Shown here: piece after piece, positions 31,230 through 39,983 of the stretch
Layout: each line of letters begins with the position of its first letter
Numbering within the stretch: the first letter of the stretch is position 1
Assembly (NCBI GenBank): GCA_040755395.1
Contig: JBFMAX010000005.1
Location: forward strand, 124,001-188,000
Direction of reading: 5' to 3'
Length of the DNA stretch: 64,000 bases
Source of the DNA: Nitrospirota bacterium
GTDB lineage: Bacteria; Nitrospirota; Nitrospiria; Nitrospirales; Nitrospiraceae
Made by a program: the position numbers and the translations under genes
The notes under the pieces: generated by a model
What the model saw: the letters and a program-made list of their open reading frames with translations, nothing else
Databases searched by the model: none
What the model was told of the DNA's origin: nothing

Positions 31230-32592
31230 CCCAACGCGCTTCAAGACCGTGCACATCGAAACGTTCGGCTGTCAAATGAACGAGTATGACAGCGAACTGG
31301 TTCGAACGATCCTCCGGAAAGAAGGCTTCGACTTCACCGAGGATAAGGAACGGGCCGACATCGTCTTGATGAACACCTGCGCCGTCCGGGAGAACGCCCA
31401 CAACAAGGTTTACGGCCACCTCGCCGAACTGAAAGCCATCAAGAAGCAGCGTCCGCTCGTCGTCGGTGTCCTGGGCTGCATGGCGCAAAATTTGAAGAAG
31501 GAGTTGACCGAGGCCGAACCGATCGTGGACGTGCTGGTCGGGCCAGACGCCTATCGCCAACTCCCGGGCTTGATCAACCGGGCCGTCGAATCTCAAGAGC
31601 AGGGACTCCGACGGAAAGGGATCGCGGTCGACCTGTCCGAATACGAGACCTACGAGGACATCCTGCCGGAACGCGCCGAAGGCGTGAACGCGTGGATCGC
31701 GATCATGCGGGGCTGCGACAACTTCTGTACCTTCTGCGTAGTGCCGTACACGAGAGGTCGGGAACGGTCGCGCGATCCGCAGGGCGTGATTCGGGAGGCC
31801 GAGCAGTTGATCGCGCAGGGATTCAAGCAGATCACGCTGCTCGGACAAAACGTCAATTCCTATCGGTTCGGAGACTGGGACTTCGCTCGGCTGATCACCG
31901 CCGTGGCCGACCTTGCCGGAATCGAGCGGGTCCGCTTCACTTCGCCCCATCCGAAGGATTTTCCGCCGGCTCTGCTGGACGCAGTGGCGGAACACCCGAA
32001 GATCTGCAAGCACATCCATCTGCCCCTGCAATCCGGCAACGACCGCATCCTGGATTTGATGAACCGCACCTACACGCGACGGGAATACTTCACCCTCGTC
32101 GAGGAGATCCGGCGCCGGAATCCGGAGATCGCCCTCTCAACGGACATCATCTGCGGGTTCTGCTCGGAAACGGAAGACGAATTCCAGGACACTTACCGAG
32201 CCGTCGAACAGGTCGGATTCCATTCCGCGTTCATTTTCAAGTACTCCGAACGCAAGAACACGATCGCCGCCCGAAAATATGCCGACGACGTGCCGGACCC
32301 GGTCAAGGCCGACCGGGTTATACGACTGGTCGACATCCAGAAGGGGATTTCGCTCCGGAAGAACCGGGAACTGCTCGGCCGGACGGTGGAAGTCCTGGTC
32401 GAAGGCAATGCCAAACGGTCATCCGGCCAGTGGATGGGACGGACCGACGGTAACATCACGGTGGTCTGGGAGAAGGATGACAGCCAGACCAAACCGGGAG
32501 ACCTGCTCCCGATCGTGATTCAAGATGCCTCGGCCACTACGTTGTTCGGCCGGCCGGTTTCCCGGACCGGATTGTGCGGCAGACCAGCCTGA
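31222..32592 (+). CDS. miaB: tRNA i6A37 methylthiotransferase
   Basis: A 456-residue radical SAM enzyme that converts i6A37 to ms2i6A37. It has the UPF0004 cysteines (ETFGCQMNEYD, NTCAVRENA, LGCMAQN), the radical SAM cluster motif CDNFCTFC, LLGQNVNSYRF, HLPLQSGND and a C-terminal TRAM domain ending near GRPVS. ATG 31222 overlaps the mtaB stop, which implies translational coupling. Paralogous methylthiotransferases side by side suggest an ancient duplication kept for two tRNA substrates. Confidence 0.96.
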   Translation: MTNPTRFKTVHIETFGCQMNEYDSELVRTILRKEGFDFTEDKERADIVLMNTCAVRENAHNKVYGHLAELKAIKKQRPLVVGVLGCMAQNLKKELTEAEPIVDVLVGPDAYRQLPGLINRAVESQEQGLRRKGIAVDLSEYETYEDILPERAEGVNAWIAIMRGCDNFCTFCVVPYTRGRERSRDPQGVIREAEQLIAQGFKQITLLGQNVNSYRFGDWDFARLITAVADLAGIERVRFTSPHPKDFPPALLDAVAEHPKICKHIHLPLQSGNDRILDLMNRTYTRREYFTLVEEIRRRNPEIALSTDIICGFCSETEDEFQDTYRAVEQVGFHSAFIFKYSERKNTIAARKYADDVPDPVKADRVIRLVDIQKGISLRKNRELLGRTVEVLVEGNAKRSSGQWMGRTDGNITVVWEKDDSQTKPGDLLPIVIQDASATTLFGRPVSRTGLCGRPA

Positions 32593-33101
32593 TCCGTCTC
32601 CCCTTCCTTTTTCAACCGATTCCATCACTGCCCGCCGATTTGACACGACGACATCCTTCTGTCGGCTGTCTGGCGGGACAAGCAAACAATATTGCACACC
32701 GCTTTTCCCAATCTGGACATTCGCCCTTTCAATCGCCTCGTTCTGTGTAAGTAAGGGCGGAAGCACGACTTCTCAGAAAAGACATCCGTGTTTTCAACGC
32801 AAGGCATTCTTTGCAGATATAAAAACAATGCATTCTCAACATCTTATATGCTTTCATTGAAGTGCCTCTCGAAGCAAACACTCCTGGTGATCATTCCGCC
32901 ACGACACAATGTCTCGGCAGCGAAAAACCTAACAACTTGTTGAACGGAAACGCGGAGCTTAGGGGCATAACCTTTGCTTCAAAAATTGAGCAATCACTTC
33001 TCACGCGTGGCCGAACGAGATCAGCATCTCCTTGAGCGATCAAGAGGGCGATCATCGTGGAGCGACCGACGGAAGCACAACGCGATCGGAGGGAAAGCGG
33101 T
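32593..33101. other. 509-base gap, AT-richer than its surroundings
   Basis: No credible gene was found. The stretch is visibly lower in GC than both neighbours, with several A/T runs around 32815-32830 (ATATAAAAAC). It precedes a short membrane-peptide gene and a lipoprotein gene and may hold their promoter. No terminator hairpin was recognised after miaB. Confidence 0.4.
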
Positions 33102-33185
33102 ATGAGTCTGGAAACCATGATCTCGGTCGGCGTCTTTGGTTGGCTGGCGATCGGTATGGTCTTGATGGGACTGGGAATCTGGTAG
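33102..33185 (+). CDS. 27-residue single-helix membrane peptide
   Basis: ATG 33102 follows GGAGGG at a spacing of about eight bases, one of the best ribosome sites in this stretch. The peptide is MSLETMISVGVFGW continued by LAIGMVLMGLGIW and a TAG stop at 33183. Residues 6-26 form one hydrophobic helix with small residues. It lies 84 bases before a lipoprotein gene on the same strand. The strong ribosome site and fully hydrophobic content argue for a real small protein, but no homologue could be checked. Confidence 0.5.
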   Translation: MSLETMISVGVFGWLAIGMVLMGLGIW

Positions 33186-33269
33186 ACGGATCTCACGCTC
33201 CCATCTTTCCCGCCACAGTTTCTCGACGACTCAACCCAATTCTCGGCTCTTTTCAAAAGGAGACATTCC

Positions 33270-34247
33270 ATGAACGTCCACGGCCGTTATTCGCCCGTTT
33301 CGAGCTGGTTGACGATCGGGCTCATGCTCGGTCTGATCGGCGTCGGTCCGCTCGGCTGCTCCTCGCTGGGCGGCCCCGGCACGAAGATTCATCAAAGTTC
33401 GCAAGGAACCGTCTATCTCGAAGAAGCTTCGGACTGGTCGTTCGAAGCGGGCCATCCGACCGTGATCGACCCGGCCACCATCGCGGCCACACTGCGCGGC
33501 GTGGTGATCGAAGCTCCCCCAGCCGTATCCCATCGAGGATCGGCCAGGGCGACGAAGCCGGCCCGCGTGTTCAGCGACGAAGACGTCGCGTTCCTCGCTC
33601 CCCTCTTGGCGCAAGGCCTGTTGCACGCCAAACCCGAACATCTCGTCGTCTTTCGCGTGAACCAGCCGACGTCCTCGGGAGCGGAACCGACGTCCGGCGT
33701 CCTGTATGTGCAGAAGGGATCCCTCTATCTCGCCTTGACCCACTATCACGGGGAAAAATGGAAGTCCGCGGACGTACAAACCCGGATTGGCGCGATCGGG
33801 TTTCTTCCGGAGACGGCGGCCCGCATCGAGACCGCCGCTGCGATCGGACAACCCGATCTGACCAGTCTGGCGATCGATTATCGCTTCCTGGCCAAAAATG
33901 CCCCCCTCACAGCCATACCGGCCAAGGCCGCACCAGCCAAACCTGAACCGATGCCCGTCGCCGCGGCGATGCCCGTCAGCATGCCGGAGCCCCCGCCGGC
34001 GCCGCCGGCGGCCGCACCGCTACAAGACCAGAAGGATGTGGAATTCCTGACCCTTAAACTGGAAGAATTGCGCCAGGCCAAGGAAGCGCTCGACGCGAAG
34101 GACGGTCAAATCAAGGCGATGAAGAAGGAAGTCGATTCGCTCCGCCGTCAACTGATCGAACGGGAAACGGAGATCAAGGTCTTGAAAGCCAAGGGCGTAT
34201 CGGCCAAGTTGCCGCAAAAGAAGGCCGCGAAGGTGACGAAAAAGTAG
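33270..34247 (+). CDS. Lipoprotein with proline-rich linker and C-terminal coiled coil
   Basis: A 325-residue protein with signal peptide and lipobox LGCSS. The domain at about residues 35-210 is unrecognised; it contains GTVYLEEASDWSFEAGHP and SGVLYVQKGSLYLALTHYHG. A Pro/Ala-rich linker follows (about 215-255, PMPVAAAMPVSMPEPPPAP). Residues 258-310 form a charged heptad coiled coil, ending in a Lys-rich tail. The tail and linker suggest it spans the periplasm and contacts peptidoglycan or partner proteins. AAAAGGAGA precedes ATG 33270. Confidence 0.75.
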   Translation: MNVHGRYSPVSSWLTIGLMLGLIGVGPLGCSSLGGPGTKIHQSSQGTVYLEEASDWSFEAGHPTVIDPATIAATLRGVVIEAPPAVSHRGSARATKPARVFSDEDVAFLAPLLAQGLLHAKPEHLVVFRVNQPTSSGAEPTSGVLYVQKGSLYLALTHYHGEKWKSADVQTRIGAIGFLPETAARIETAAAIGQPDLTSLAIDYRFLAKNAPLTAIPAKAAPAKPEPMPVAAAMPVSMPEPPPAPPAAAPLQDQKDVEFLTLKLEELRQAKEALDAKDGQIKAMKKEVDSLRRQLIERETEIKVLKAKGVSAKLPQKKAAKVTKK

Positions 34248-34272
34248 GCAAGAGCCGGCCGGAGATGAACGT

Positions 34273-34989
34273 CTATGCCACCTCGATCAACTCGGGCTGG
34301 AGAAGCACCACTTCCTTGGACAGAGGCGGCCGGAAATTCATCCGACAGTAGCAGGCATAGGTCACGTAGGTGTCCTGCAGGCAATACAGCGCGATTTCTT
34401 TTCCTTGGCCCTTCGCCCACATCTCCGCGACCTGGAGCCCGCTGCCGGATTTGGTTTCGACGTTCAGCGCGCGGGCAAGCACATCCAGCTTGATCCAGCC
34501 GCGCGAATCCCAGTTGCTCCAAACCGCCATGGTGTCGTACACCGGCTCGGTCCGGAACTTGGCCAGGTTGATGTCGATGCTGGGCCTGACCTGGTGAATG
34601 ACGGACCGTTTCTTGATAAACGGTAGGTCGAAACCCAGCCCGTTATGCGTAATGAATAGGCTCGGACGCTCCTGCCCCAGCCTGGCCCAGAACTGCCGCA
34701 GTAATTCCCGCTCGTTTGCCCCGTACCAGGCGATCCCGCCGCGCGGCTCCATCGCGTCGGAGAATTCGATCAGGCCGATGCAGACGATCCGGCTGAAGGT
34801 GCCGTCGAAAGCCGACTTTTCATAGAGCTCATCCTCCATCCGCTTCCGATCCTGGGCCTCGCCCAGTGTGAAGAGGTCGCAATCCCCCTCGGCCAGCACG
34901 TCATCAGGACGGGCCGGCGTGACGCCGACGAGCCGGGCCCACTCCTCGCGCGGCGCCTGCACGGTCTCGATGTCGAGGACGATTTTCAT
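34273..34989 (-). CDS. DEDD-type 3'-5' exonuclease (PolB exo2 family)
   Basis: A 238-residue nuclease. Exo I is LDIETV (D6, E8), Exo II is THNGLGFDLPFI and Exo III is YCLQDTYVTYACY, giving the DEDDy set. It resembles the predicted DNA polymerase B exonuclease 2 family, stand-alone proofreading-type domains. No polymerase domain is attached. The substrate may be DNA or structured RNA. Its downstream end is convergent with the lipoprotein gene, 25 bases away. Confidence 0.85.
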   Translation of the reverse strand: MKIVLDIETVQAPREEWARLVGVTPARPDDVLAEGDCDLFTLGEAQDRKRMEDELYEKSAFDGTFSRIVCIGLIEFSDAMEPRGGIAWYGANERELLRQFWARLGQERPSLFITHNGLGFDLPFIKKRSVIHQVRPSIDINLAKFRTEPVYDTMAVWSNWDSRGWIKLDVLARALNVETKSGSGLQVAEMWAKGQGKEIALYCLQDTYVTYACYCRMNFRPPLSKEVVLLQPELIEVA

Positions 34990-34995
34990 AATTCA

Positions 34996-35085
34996 ACGCG
35001 AGACAAGCGAGACAGGCGCGAAAAGCGGGAGGCGCTGTCGCTTCTACGATTCGCGCTACTCTCGCTATTCCCGCCCGTCTCGCTT
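34996..35085. repeat. Intergenic word-repeat hairpin 6
   Basis: The left arm at 34996-35031 repeats GCGAGACA-like words. The right arm at 35048-35085 has the inverse (CTCTCGCTATTCCCGCCCG, GTCTCGC). It touches the stop of the GNAT gene at 35084. Confidence 0.65.
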
Positions 35086-35629
35086 AGATCAAGGATCGAA
35101 ACATGATCACCGCACCCTGATACGTCCCGTCGTTCTTCCGCACCGCGCCGGGGATGACGGCCAGTTCATGGAAGCCGAGCTTTTCCCAGAGACGGCGCGC
35201 GACCCGGTTTTCCGCGAACACAAGGTTGAAGATCACGCTCCGATACCCAAGCTGTTTAGCGTAGTCCAGCATCGTCGCGCCCAACAGCCAGCCCAGGCCT
35301 TTGTTGCGCCATTCCGGCGCCACGATAAAGCCGGCGTTGGCGACATGCCTCGCCCGTCCGGGCCAGTTCGGTTTGAGGTAGAACGCTCCCGCCATGTCCG
35401 AAGCGCGCAAGCGATCCGGCGCGTAGGCTGCCACGGTGCTCTTGCCGCGAAACCAGTACTCCATGAAGTCGTCCTGATCCGGAGGCCGTTCGTGCGGGTA
35501 CGAAGTCCCCTCCTCCACGATCACCCGGTACAGCCGTCGCAGGGGCTCCACGTCACGTTCGTCGGCCAGCACCAACTGAACCGGCGAACCGTCTTTGAGT
35601 TTCGCCTCGACGGGAAAGCGAACGCTCAT
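35084..35629 (-). CDS. GNAT-family N-acetyltransferase
   Basis: A 181-residue acetyltransferase. The acetyl-CoA loop is VAPEWRNKGLGWLLGATML (about residues 115-133), followed by NLVFAENRVARRLWEKLGF, the usual C-terminal strand-helix element. The substrate is unknown. Its ATG at 35629 overlaps the mutT stop as ATGA, so the two are translated together. Confidence 0.85.
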   Translation of the reverse strand: MSVRFPVEAKLKDGSPVQLVLADERDVEPLRRLYRVIVEEGTSYPHERPPDQDDFMEYWFRGKSTVAAYAPDRLRASDMAGAFYLKPNWPGRARHVANAGFIVAPEWRNKGLGWLLGATMLDYAKQLGYRSVIFNLVFAENRVARRLWEKLGFHELAVIPGAVRKNDGTYQGAVIMFRSLI

Positions 35630-36051
35630 TCCGCCGAACCTTCGCCTTGTCGGCGCTGCAGCGCCTCGAGCACGGGCCGATCCGCCGGCGGAAAGGCGAA
35701 CTGTCCGAATTCCTCCGGCGCAATCCATTTGACCTCCGCGCAGTCCACCGGTTTCACCTGTCCCTCCGCAATCGCGCAACGAAAGAAATGCAGCTCGACC
35801 GTTCGTTCCGGGTATTCATGTCGGATCACCTGAAAGTGGACCGGAGCAGTCACCGTGATCGACAGTTCCTCGCGTAACTCGCGCCGCAGACAATCTTCCA
35901 ACGTTTCACCGGCCTCTCGCTTCCCGCCCGGAAACTCCCACAACCCTCCGAGGTGAACGCCGGACTTCCGGCGCGCGATCAGATAACGACCTTCATGGCA
36001 GATGAGCCCGGCCGCCACTTGGATGACCGGGACGGTCTTTTCCTTGCTCAT
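35626..36051 (-). CDS. mutT: MutT-type Nudix hydrolase
   Basis: A 141-residue Nudix protein with the full box GGKREAGETLEDCLRRELRE plus EL. The N-terminal VAAGLICHEGRYLIARR and GLWEFPGGK match MutT/(d)NTP pyrophosphatases that remove 8-oxo-dGTP. It starts 36 bases downstream of a MutY that lacks its own Nudix-like C-terminal domain, which supports a shared role in the 8-oxoguanine pathway. Confidence 0.85.
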   Translation of the reverse strand: MSKEKTVPVIQVAAGLICHEGRYLIARRKSGVHLGGLWEFPGGKREAGETLEDCLRRELREELSITVTAPVHFQVIRHEYPERTVELHFFRCAIAEGQVKPVDCAEVKWIAPEEFGQFAFPPADRPVLEALQRRQGEGSAE

Positions 36052-36087
36052 GAATCGGCGTCCTGAGCCGCAGACCGGAACGACGCG

Positions 36088-36819
36088 TCAGACGCCGTTC
36101 GGATCGAACGGGTAGGCCTTGCAAAACTCCTTCATCGGGCACAGCAGGCAATAGGGATTTCTCGCGGTGCAGACCATCGCGCCGAAATCCATCAACGCCT
36201 GGTTGAAGTCGTACCCCTTGCCCTTGGGAATCAGCGCCTCCGACAGCGCCCAGAGTTTGTTCCTTTGCCTCTTCGGATCGCCCTCGCCGACAAAGACCCG
36301 ATACAACACCCGCATGACGTTGGTGTCCAGAATCGGCGCATCTTCGTTGAAGGCGAACGCCCGGATGGCACCGGCCGTGTAGCGGCCGATGCCTTTGAAC
36401 GACAACAGTTCCTCCGGTTCCTTGGGCACCGCGCCGCCGTAACGCGCGACGGTTTCGCGCGCGATACTGTGCAACCGGTGCGGCCTGATGTTGTATCCGA
36501 GGGGATACCAGGTCTTGCAGACTTCCTCGACCGGCGCCTCCGCCAGATGAGTCAACGTGGGATAGCGCTGCAGGAACTCGTGATACTTGGGAATGACCCG
36601 ATCCACCTGTGTCTGCTGCAGCATCACTTCGGACACCAGAATCTTGTAGGGATCGGAAGTCTTCCGCCAGGGCAGGTCGCGCCCGTGCTGCTTGTACCAT
36701 TTCAAGAGACGCATCTGGAATCGCCGTTTCAATCCCGGCGAGATGGGAAAGCTCGCGGACTTGGACGGGCGGGCGGATCGAGACGACGATTTCTCGTTGG
36801 ATCGAGAGCGACGCGGCAT
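36088..36819 (-). CDS. mutY: Short MutY-like adenine DNA glycosylase
   Basis: A 243-residue HhH-GPD glycosylase. The catalytic pair is E64 (SEVMLQQTQV) and D165 (ILDTNVMR). FKGIGRYTAGAI is the helix-hairpin-helix. The [4Fe-4S] loop is C217-x6-C224-x2-C227-x5-C233. The Nudix-like C-terminal domain that recognises 8-oxoG in full-length MutY (about 350 residues) is absent; the protein stops 10 residues after the cluster. A basic, Ser/Arg-rich N-terminal tail of 25 residues is unusual. mutT and a GNAT gene follow on the same strand. Confidence 0.88.
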   Translation of the reverse strand: MPRRSRSNEKSSSRSARPSKSASFPISPGLKRRFQMRLLKWYKQHGRDLPWRKTSDPYKILVSEVMLQQTQVDRVIPKYHEFLQRYPTLTHLAEAPVEEVCKTWYPLGYNIRPHRLHSIARETVARYGGAVPKEPEELLSFKGIGRYTAGAIRAFAFNEDAPILDTNVMRVLYRVFVGEGDPKRQRNKLWALSEALIPKGKGYDFNQALMDFGAMVCTARNPYCLLCPMKEFCKAYPFDPNGV

Positions 36820-36911
36820 GGCGGATTGGCGGCATTCTAGGAGCCCGCCTCGTGAAATGCAAACGCCCTTCTTGACCCACTTCCTCAGCAGCCCCTACAC
36901 TCCCCGTACGA

Positions 36912-38201
36912 ATGGGCCGATCTCGATCAGAACCTGACGGAGCGAAGAAGCGGACCCGCGTCGTCATCATCGGCGGCGGCTTCGGCGGGTTGACGGCCAC
37001 GCAATCGCTCCGCAGATCGGGACTCGACGTCGTCCTGATCGACCGGACCAACCATCACCTGTTCCAGCCGCTGCTCTACCAGGTCGCCACCGCCGCGCTC
37101 TCCCCCAGCGACATCGCCTGGCCGCTCCGCACGATCTTCCGGTCGCGAATGAACGTGCAGGTCGTCATGGATGAGGTCCAGGCCATCGATAGGATCAGTC
37201 GACTGGTCGTCCTGGCGGAAGGCGGGGCGCTTCCCTTCGACGCGCTTGTCGTCGCGCCGGGCTCACGCCACTCCTACTTCGGACACAACGAGTGGGAGGC
37301 TCACGCGCCGGGATTGAAGACATTGACCGATGCTCTGACACTGCGCGAGCGGCTGCTGCTGTCGTTCGAGAAGGCGGAACAACTGAAAGGCGCGGCCGAA
37401 GCGCAACGGTATCTGACTTTCGTGATTGTCGGAGGAGGCCCGACCGGCGTGGAACTGGCTGGGGCCCTGGCGGAGATCGGGCGCAAGGCCATGACGCCGG
37501 ACTATCCCTCCCTCCGCTCAGCCAATCTGAAAATTCTGCTGCTCGAAGGAACCGAACGGATCCTCTCGGCCTATCCGCCGCTGTTGAGCGCCAAGGCGCA
37601 ATGGGCGCTGCAGGCCATGGGCGTCACGGTCATGTTGAACACCAAGGTCGTGGACGTGACGCCGCAGGGAGTCTCAACCGGCCGCGAGTTCATTGAAACC
37701 GCCAACGTCATCTGGGCCGCCGGCAACACCGCCTCGTCGCTCATCCAGTCCCTCAAGACCCCGGTCGATTCCGCCGGGCGGGCCATCGTGCGCGCCGACC
37801 TCACCATCCCGGACGATCCCTGGATCTTCGTCATCGGAGACGCCGCCTGCTGCCTCGGAGCAGACGGCAAACCTCTGCCCGGCCTCGCGCCGGTGGCCAT
37901 GCAGGAGGGGCGCTACGTCGCGCGGGTGATCGCGAAGGGCGTTCCTCAGGACCGGCGCGAGCCGTTTCGCTATGTCGATCGCGGCATGATGACGACGATC
38001 GGACGGGCCAAAGCCATCGCGCAACTGGGGCCGCTCAAACTGTCCGGCCTGCCCGCCTGGCTCATCTGGTGCGTCGTCCACATCTTTTTCCTGATCGGCG
38101 TCCGCAACCGCTTCCGGGTCATGTCCGAATGGATCTGGTACTACCTGACCTTCCGCCCCGGCGCGCGGTTGATCTATTGGAAACAAGAGAAGCGGGACTG
38201 A
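36912..38201 (+). CDS. ndh: Type II NADH:quinone dehydrogenase
   Basis: A 429-residue FAD enzyme that passes electrons from NADH to quinone without pumping protons. The N-terminal FAD loop is VVIIGGGFGGLTA, the NAD(P)H loop is VIVGGGPTGVELAGAL, and the second FAD motif is FVIGDAAC. The C-terminal LSGLPAWLIWCVVHIFFLIG and arginine-rich tail match the membrane-contact region of NDH-2. It is divergent from mutY. Confidence 0.92.
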   Translation: MGRSRSEPDGAKKRTRVVIIGGGFGGLTATQSLRRSGLDVVLIDRTNHHLFQPLLYQVATAALSPSDIAWPLRTIFRSRMNVQVVMDEVQAIDRISRLVVLAEGGALPFDALVVAPGSRHSYFGHNEWEAHAPGLKTLTDALTLRERLLLSFEKAEQLKGAAEAQRYLTFVIVGGGPTGVELAGALAEIGRKAMTPDYPSLRSANLKILLLEGTERILSAYPPLLSAKAQWALQAMGVTVMLNTKVVDVTPQGVSTGREFIETANVIWAAGNTASSLIQSLKTPVDSAGRAIVRADLTIPDDPWIFVIGDAACCLGADGKPLPGLAPVAMQEGRYVARVIAKGVPQDRREPFRYVDRGMMTTIGRAKAIAQLGPLKLSGLPAWLIWCVVHIFFLIGVRNRFRVMSEWIWYYLTFRPGARLIYWKQEKRD

Positions 38202-38476
38202 GCGCGGTTCGCAAAGGGTCTCATGGATCATGTCCCCTGCCATGCCGTTCGTCCATGAACGCGTCCTCTCTTCCTTGCCCGTGTGGAAAATAGCTGTCAG
38301 CGTCAGCCATCAGCTTCCCCCTTACCTGTCTCCTCTCCCCTAGAATGGGAGAGAGGGTTGGGTGGGGGGACATTTTCACGAGCAGAGAGAGCCGCAGGTT
38401 CATCGGAACCATATGGGAAACAGTTCCGTTGTCTCTGGACCGCGATCGTAGTAGACTCCCCTCTATCAAAATTGTC
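38202..38476. repeat. Gap with a REP-like GC hairpin
   Basis: No gene was found between ndh and the antitoxin. At 38332-38356 CCTCTCCC and GGGAGAGAGG form an imperfect hairpin. The same kind of sequence recurs at 53172-53194 and 60111-60142. Word-like AGCTGTCAGCGTCAGCCATC at 38291-38313 resembles one arm of the hairpin family seen elsewhere. Confidence 0.45.
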
Positions 38477-38488
38477 TCACAATTGTGA
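38477..38488. promoter_or_regulatory. Perfect palindrome ahead of the antitoxin gene
   Basis: TCACAATTGTGA is a perfect 12-base palindrome 13 bases before the antitoxin start. Phd/YefM antitoxins repress their own operon through short palindromes in this position. Confidence 0.5.
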
Positions 38489-38501
38489 TAGGAGAAGCCT
38501 A

Positions 38502-38774
38502 ATGCCGATCATCAAACCCATTTCGGATCTGCGCAACAAGGCCAACCAGTTGTCTGCGCTGGTTCACGAAAGCCGTGAGCCGGTCTTCATCACCAAGAAC
38601 GGAGAAGGGGATATGGTGCTGATGTCCCTGGCGCAGTATGCCGAGCTGCAGCGCAAACTCGAGCTGTACGGCAAGCTGGCGGCGGCCGAAGCGCGGGTGG
38701 CGGCCGGAGAGCGAGGCCGGCCGCTCAGTCAGGTCATGAAGACCCTGCGGAAACGGATCCGTGAACACAGGTAA
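38502..38774 (+). CDS. Phd/YefM-type antitoxin
   Basis: A 90-residue antitoxin. The N-terminal DNA-binding half reads PISDLRNKANQLSALVHES and PVFITKNGEGDMVLMSLAQY, the standard Phd/YefM pattern. The C-terminal helix would wrap the toxin. AGGAG stands seven bases before ATG 38502. The toxin gene overlaps its end by 14 bases. Confidence 0.88.
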   Translation: MPIIKPISDLRNKANQLSALVHESREPVFITKNGEGDMVLMSLAQYAELQRKLELYGKLAAAEARVAAGERGRPLSQVMKTLRKRIREHR

Positions 38775-39078
38775 GGACGCGGTCCGGCTCCTCTCCATCG
38801 CCGAACAGGATCTTCTGGACATCGTGACCTTTGTCGCCGCCGACAACCCTCCGCCGGCGGTCGCCCTGGCTGATCGGATCGAGAACGATTTACATCGCCT
38901 CGCGCGCCATCCCTACCTCGGAAAGATCCCGAACGACGAGCGGCTCGCCGCTCTGGGTTACCGGGTCCTGGTCATCGAGAACTATCTGGTCTTCTACAAG
39001 ATCAAGGGCAAGACCCTCCTGGTCCACCGCATCCTCCACGGCACACGGGATCTGCCGAGTCTTCTGGAGGAACTGTGA
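38761..39078 (+). CDS. RelE/ParE-type toxin
   Basis: A 105-residue toxin with start GTG 38761. The helix pair (SIAEQDLLDIVTFVAADNP ... RIENDLHRLARHPYLGKIP) and the C-terminal strands (YRVLVIENYLVFYKI, VHRILHGTRDL) match the RelE/ParE superfamily. The R-x-L-H-G-x-R ending favours the ParE/RelE fold. Whether it cleaves mRNA or poisons gyrase cannot be told. It is immediately followed by an insertion sequence relic. Confidence 0.88.
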   Translation: MNTGKDAVRLLSIAEQDLLDIVTFVAADNPPPAVALADRIENDLHRLARHPYLGKIPNDERLAALGYRVLVIENYLVFYKIKGKTLLVHRILHGTRDLPSLLEEL

Positions 39079-39115
39079 TGATGGGTCAGTGGAACCCGGA
39101 GAGAAGTGGACGGTA

Positions 39116-39889
39116 CCCGTTGCACGGCGATCCCCAGCCACTGTTCCTCAAGCGCGGCGCGCAGGCCCGGGTTCCCATCGATCACGCACAACGGCGGCCG
39201 CCGGAGCCCTCGCGTAATCAGGCCCTCCAGCAGTCCACCCCAGGCGGACGTCGACTCGCTGGTGAGCAATTCCAGTCTAGCACCACCTTCTGCCCCTCCG
39301 CCCGCACGCCGAGGACGACCAGGACCGGAGCCGAGATGACCTTCTGGGCCACCCGCACCCGCAGTGCGATCGCATCCAGGTACAGCATGACGATCTGCTC
39401 ATCACACAGCGAGCGCCGACGCCATTCCTCGAACAGGGATTTCAGCCGCCCCACGAGACGGGAGATGGCGCTCTTGGAGAGCGGCGCATGTCGGAGCAAT
39501 GGGGCCAGCGCCCCCTGGATGCGGCGCTGGTTCGCACCGGTTAGATAGGCGCCGAGCAGAGCGGCGTCCACCGCTCGGGCGCGACGCTGATACCGCGGCC
39601 GCAAGTGGCTCCGCCATTCCACTTCACGTCCGTCCTCCAGCAACCGAGCACGCGGCAGTGCGATCTGTGCTCTCCCCAAGCCGGTCGCGATGCTGTGTGA
39701 TGTTCGCCCATGCCGGTATCCGCGCCGTGCTCCATTCCGCTCATACGGCACTGCCAACACTTCGGTCAGCTCGGTCTCCACCACGGTGACAATCATCTCG
39801 CGGACCTGCTCGCGCAGCGCGGCGGTCAGCAGATCAGGCCCAAGACAGGCTTCCACTGCTCCAGAACCTCGTGTAGACTTGCTGCCCAT
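39116..39889 (-). pseudogene. IS256-family (mutator) transposase, frameshifted and truncated
   Basis: The intact-looking N-terminal part starts at ATG 39889 and includes YRHGRTSHSI, LPRARLLEDGRE and the first catalytic Asp in MLYLDAIALRVR. Near 39275-39278 one base appears lost; the frame must shift to continue as LELLTSESTSAWGGLLEGL and CVIDGNPGLRAALEEQW (second Asp). Homology stops at about 39116 (GIAVQR), before the family's C-terminal third with the catalytic Glu. It is therefore a dead relic. Confidence 0.85.
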
Positions 39890-39956
39890 AGGCGTATTCC
39901 TCCTCGGTTATGGCGCTCCCCAGGGCCAAGTGTTGTGGCGCTGAGAGAATACGCCT

Positions 39957-39983
39957 TTTTAATGTCCACAAGAAGGGGGACAC
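39957..39983 (+). mobile_element. Right end of the IS256-type element
   Basis: GTCCACAAGAAGGGGGACAC at 39965-39984 has the look of a terminal inverted repeat of an IS256-type element. It lies about 70-95 bases upstream of the transposase start. The sequence immediately after it is in frame with a methyltransferase gene body. The matching left end was not found, so the element has lost that side. Confidence 0.55.

Noticed and set aside
29514-31256. 580-codon minus-strand frame opposite mtaB
   Set aside because: mtaB has all radical SAM motifs on the plus strand; this frame is a compositional shadow.
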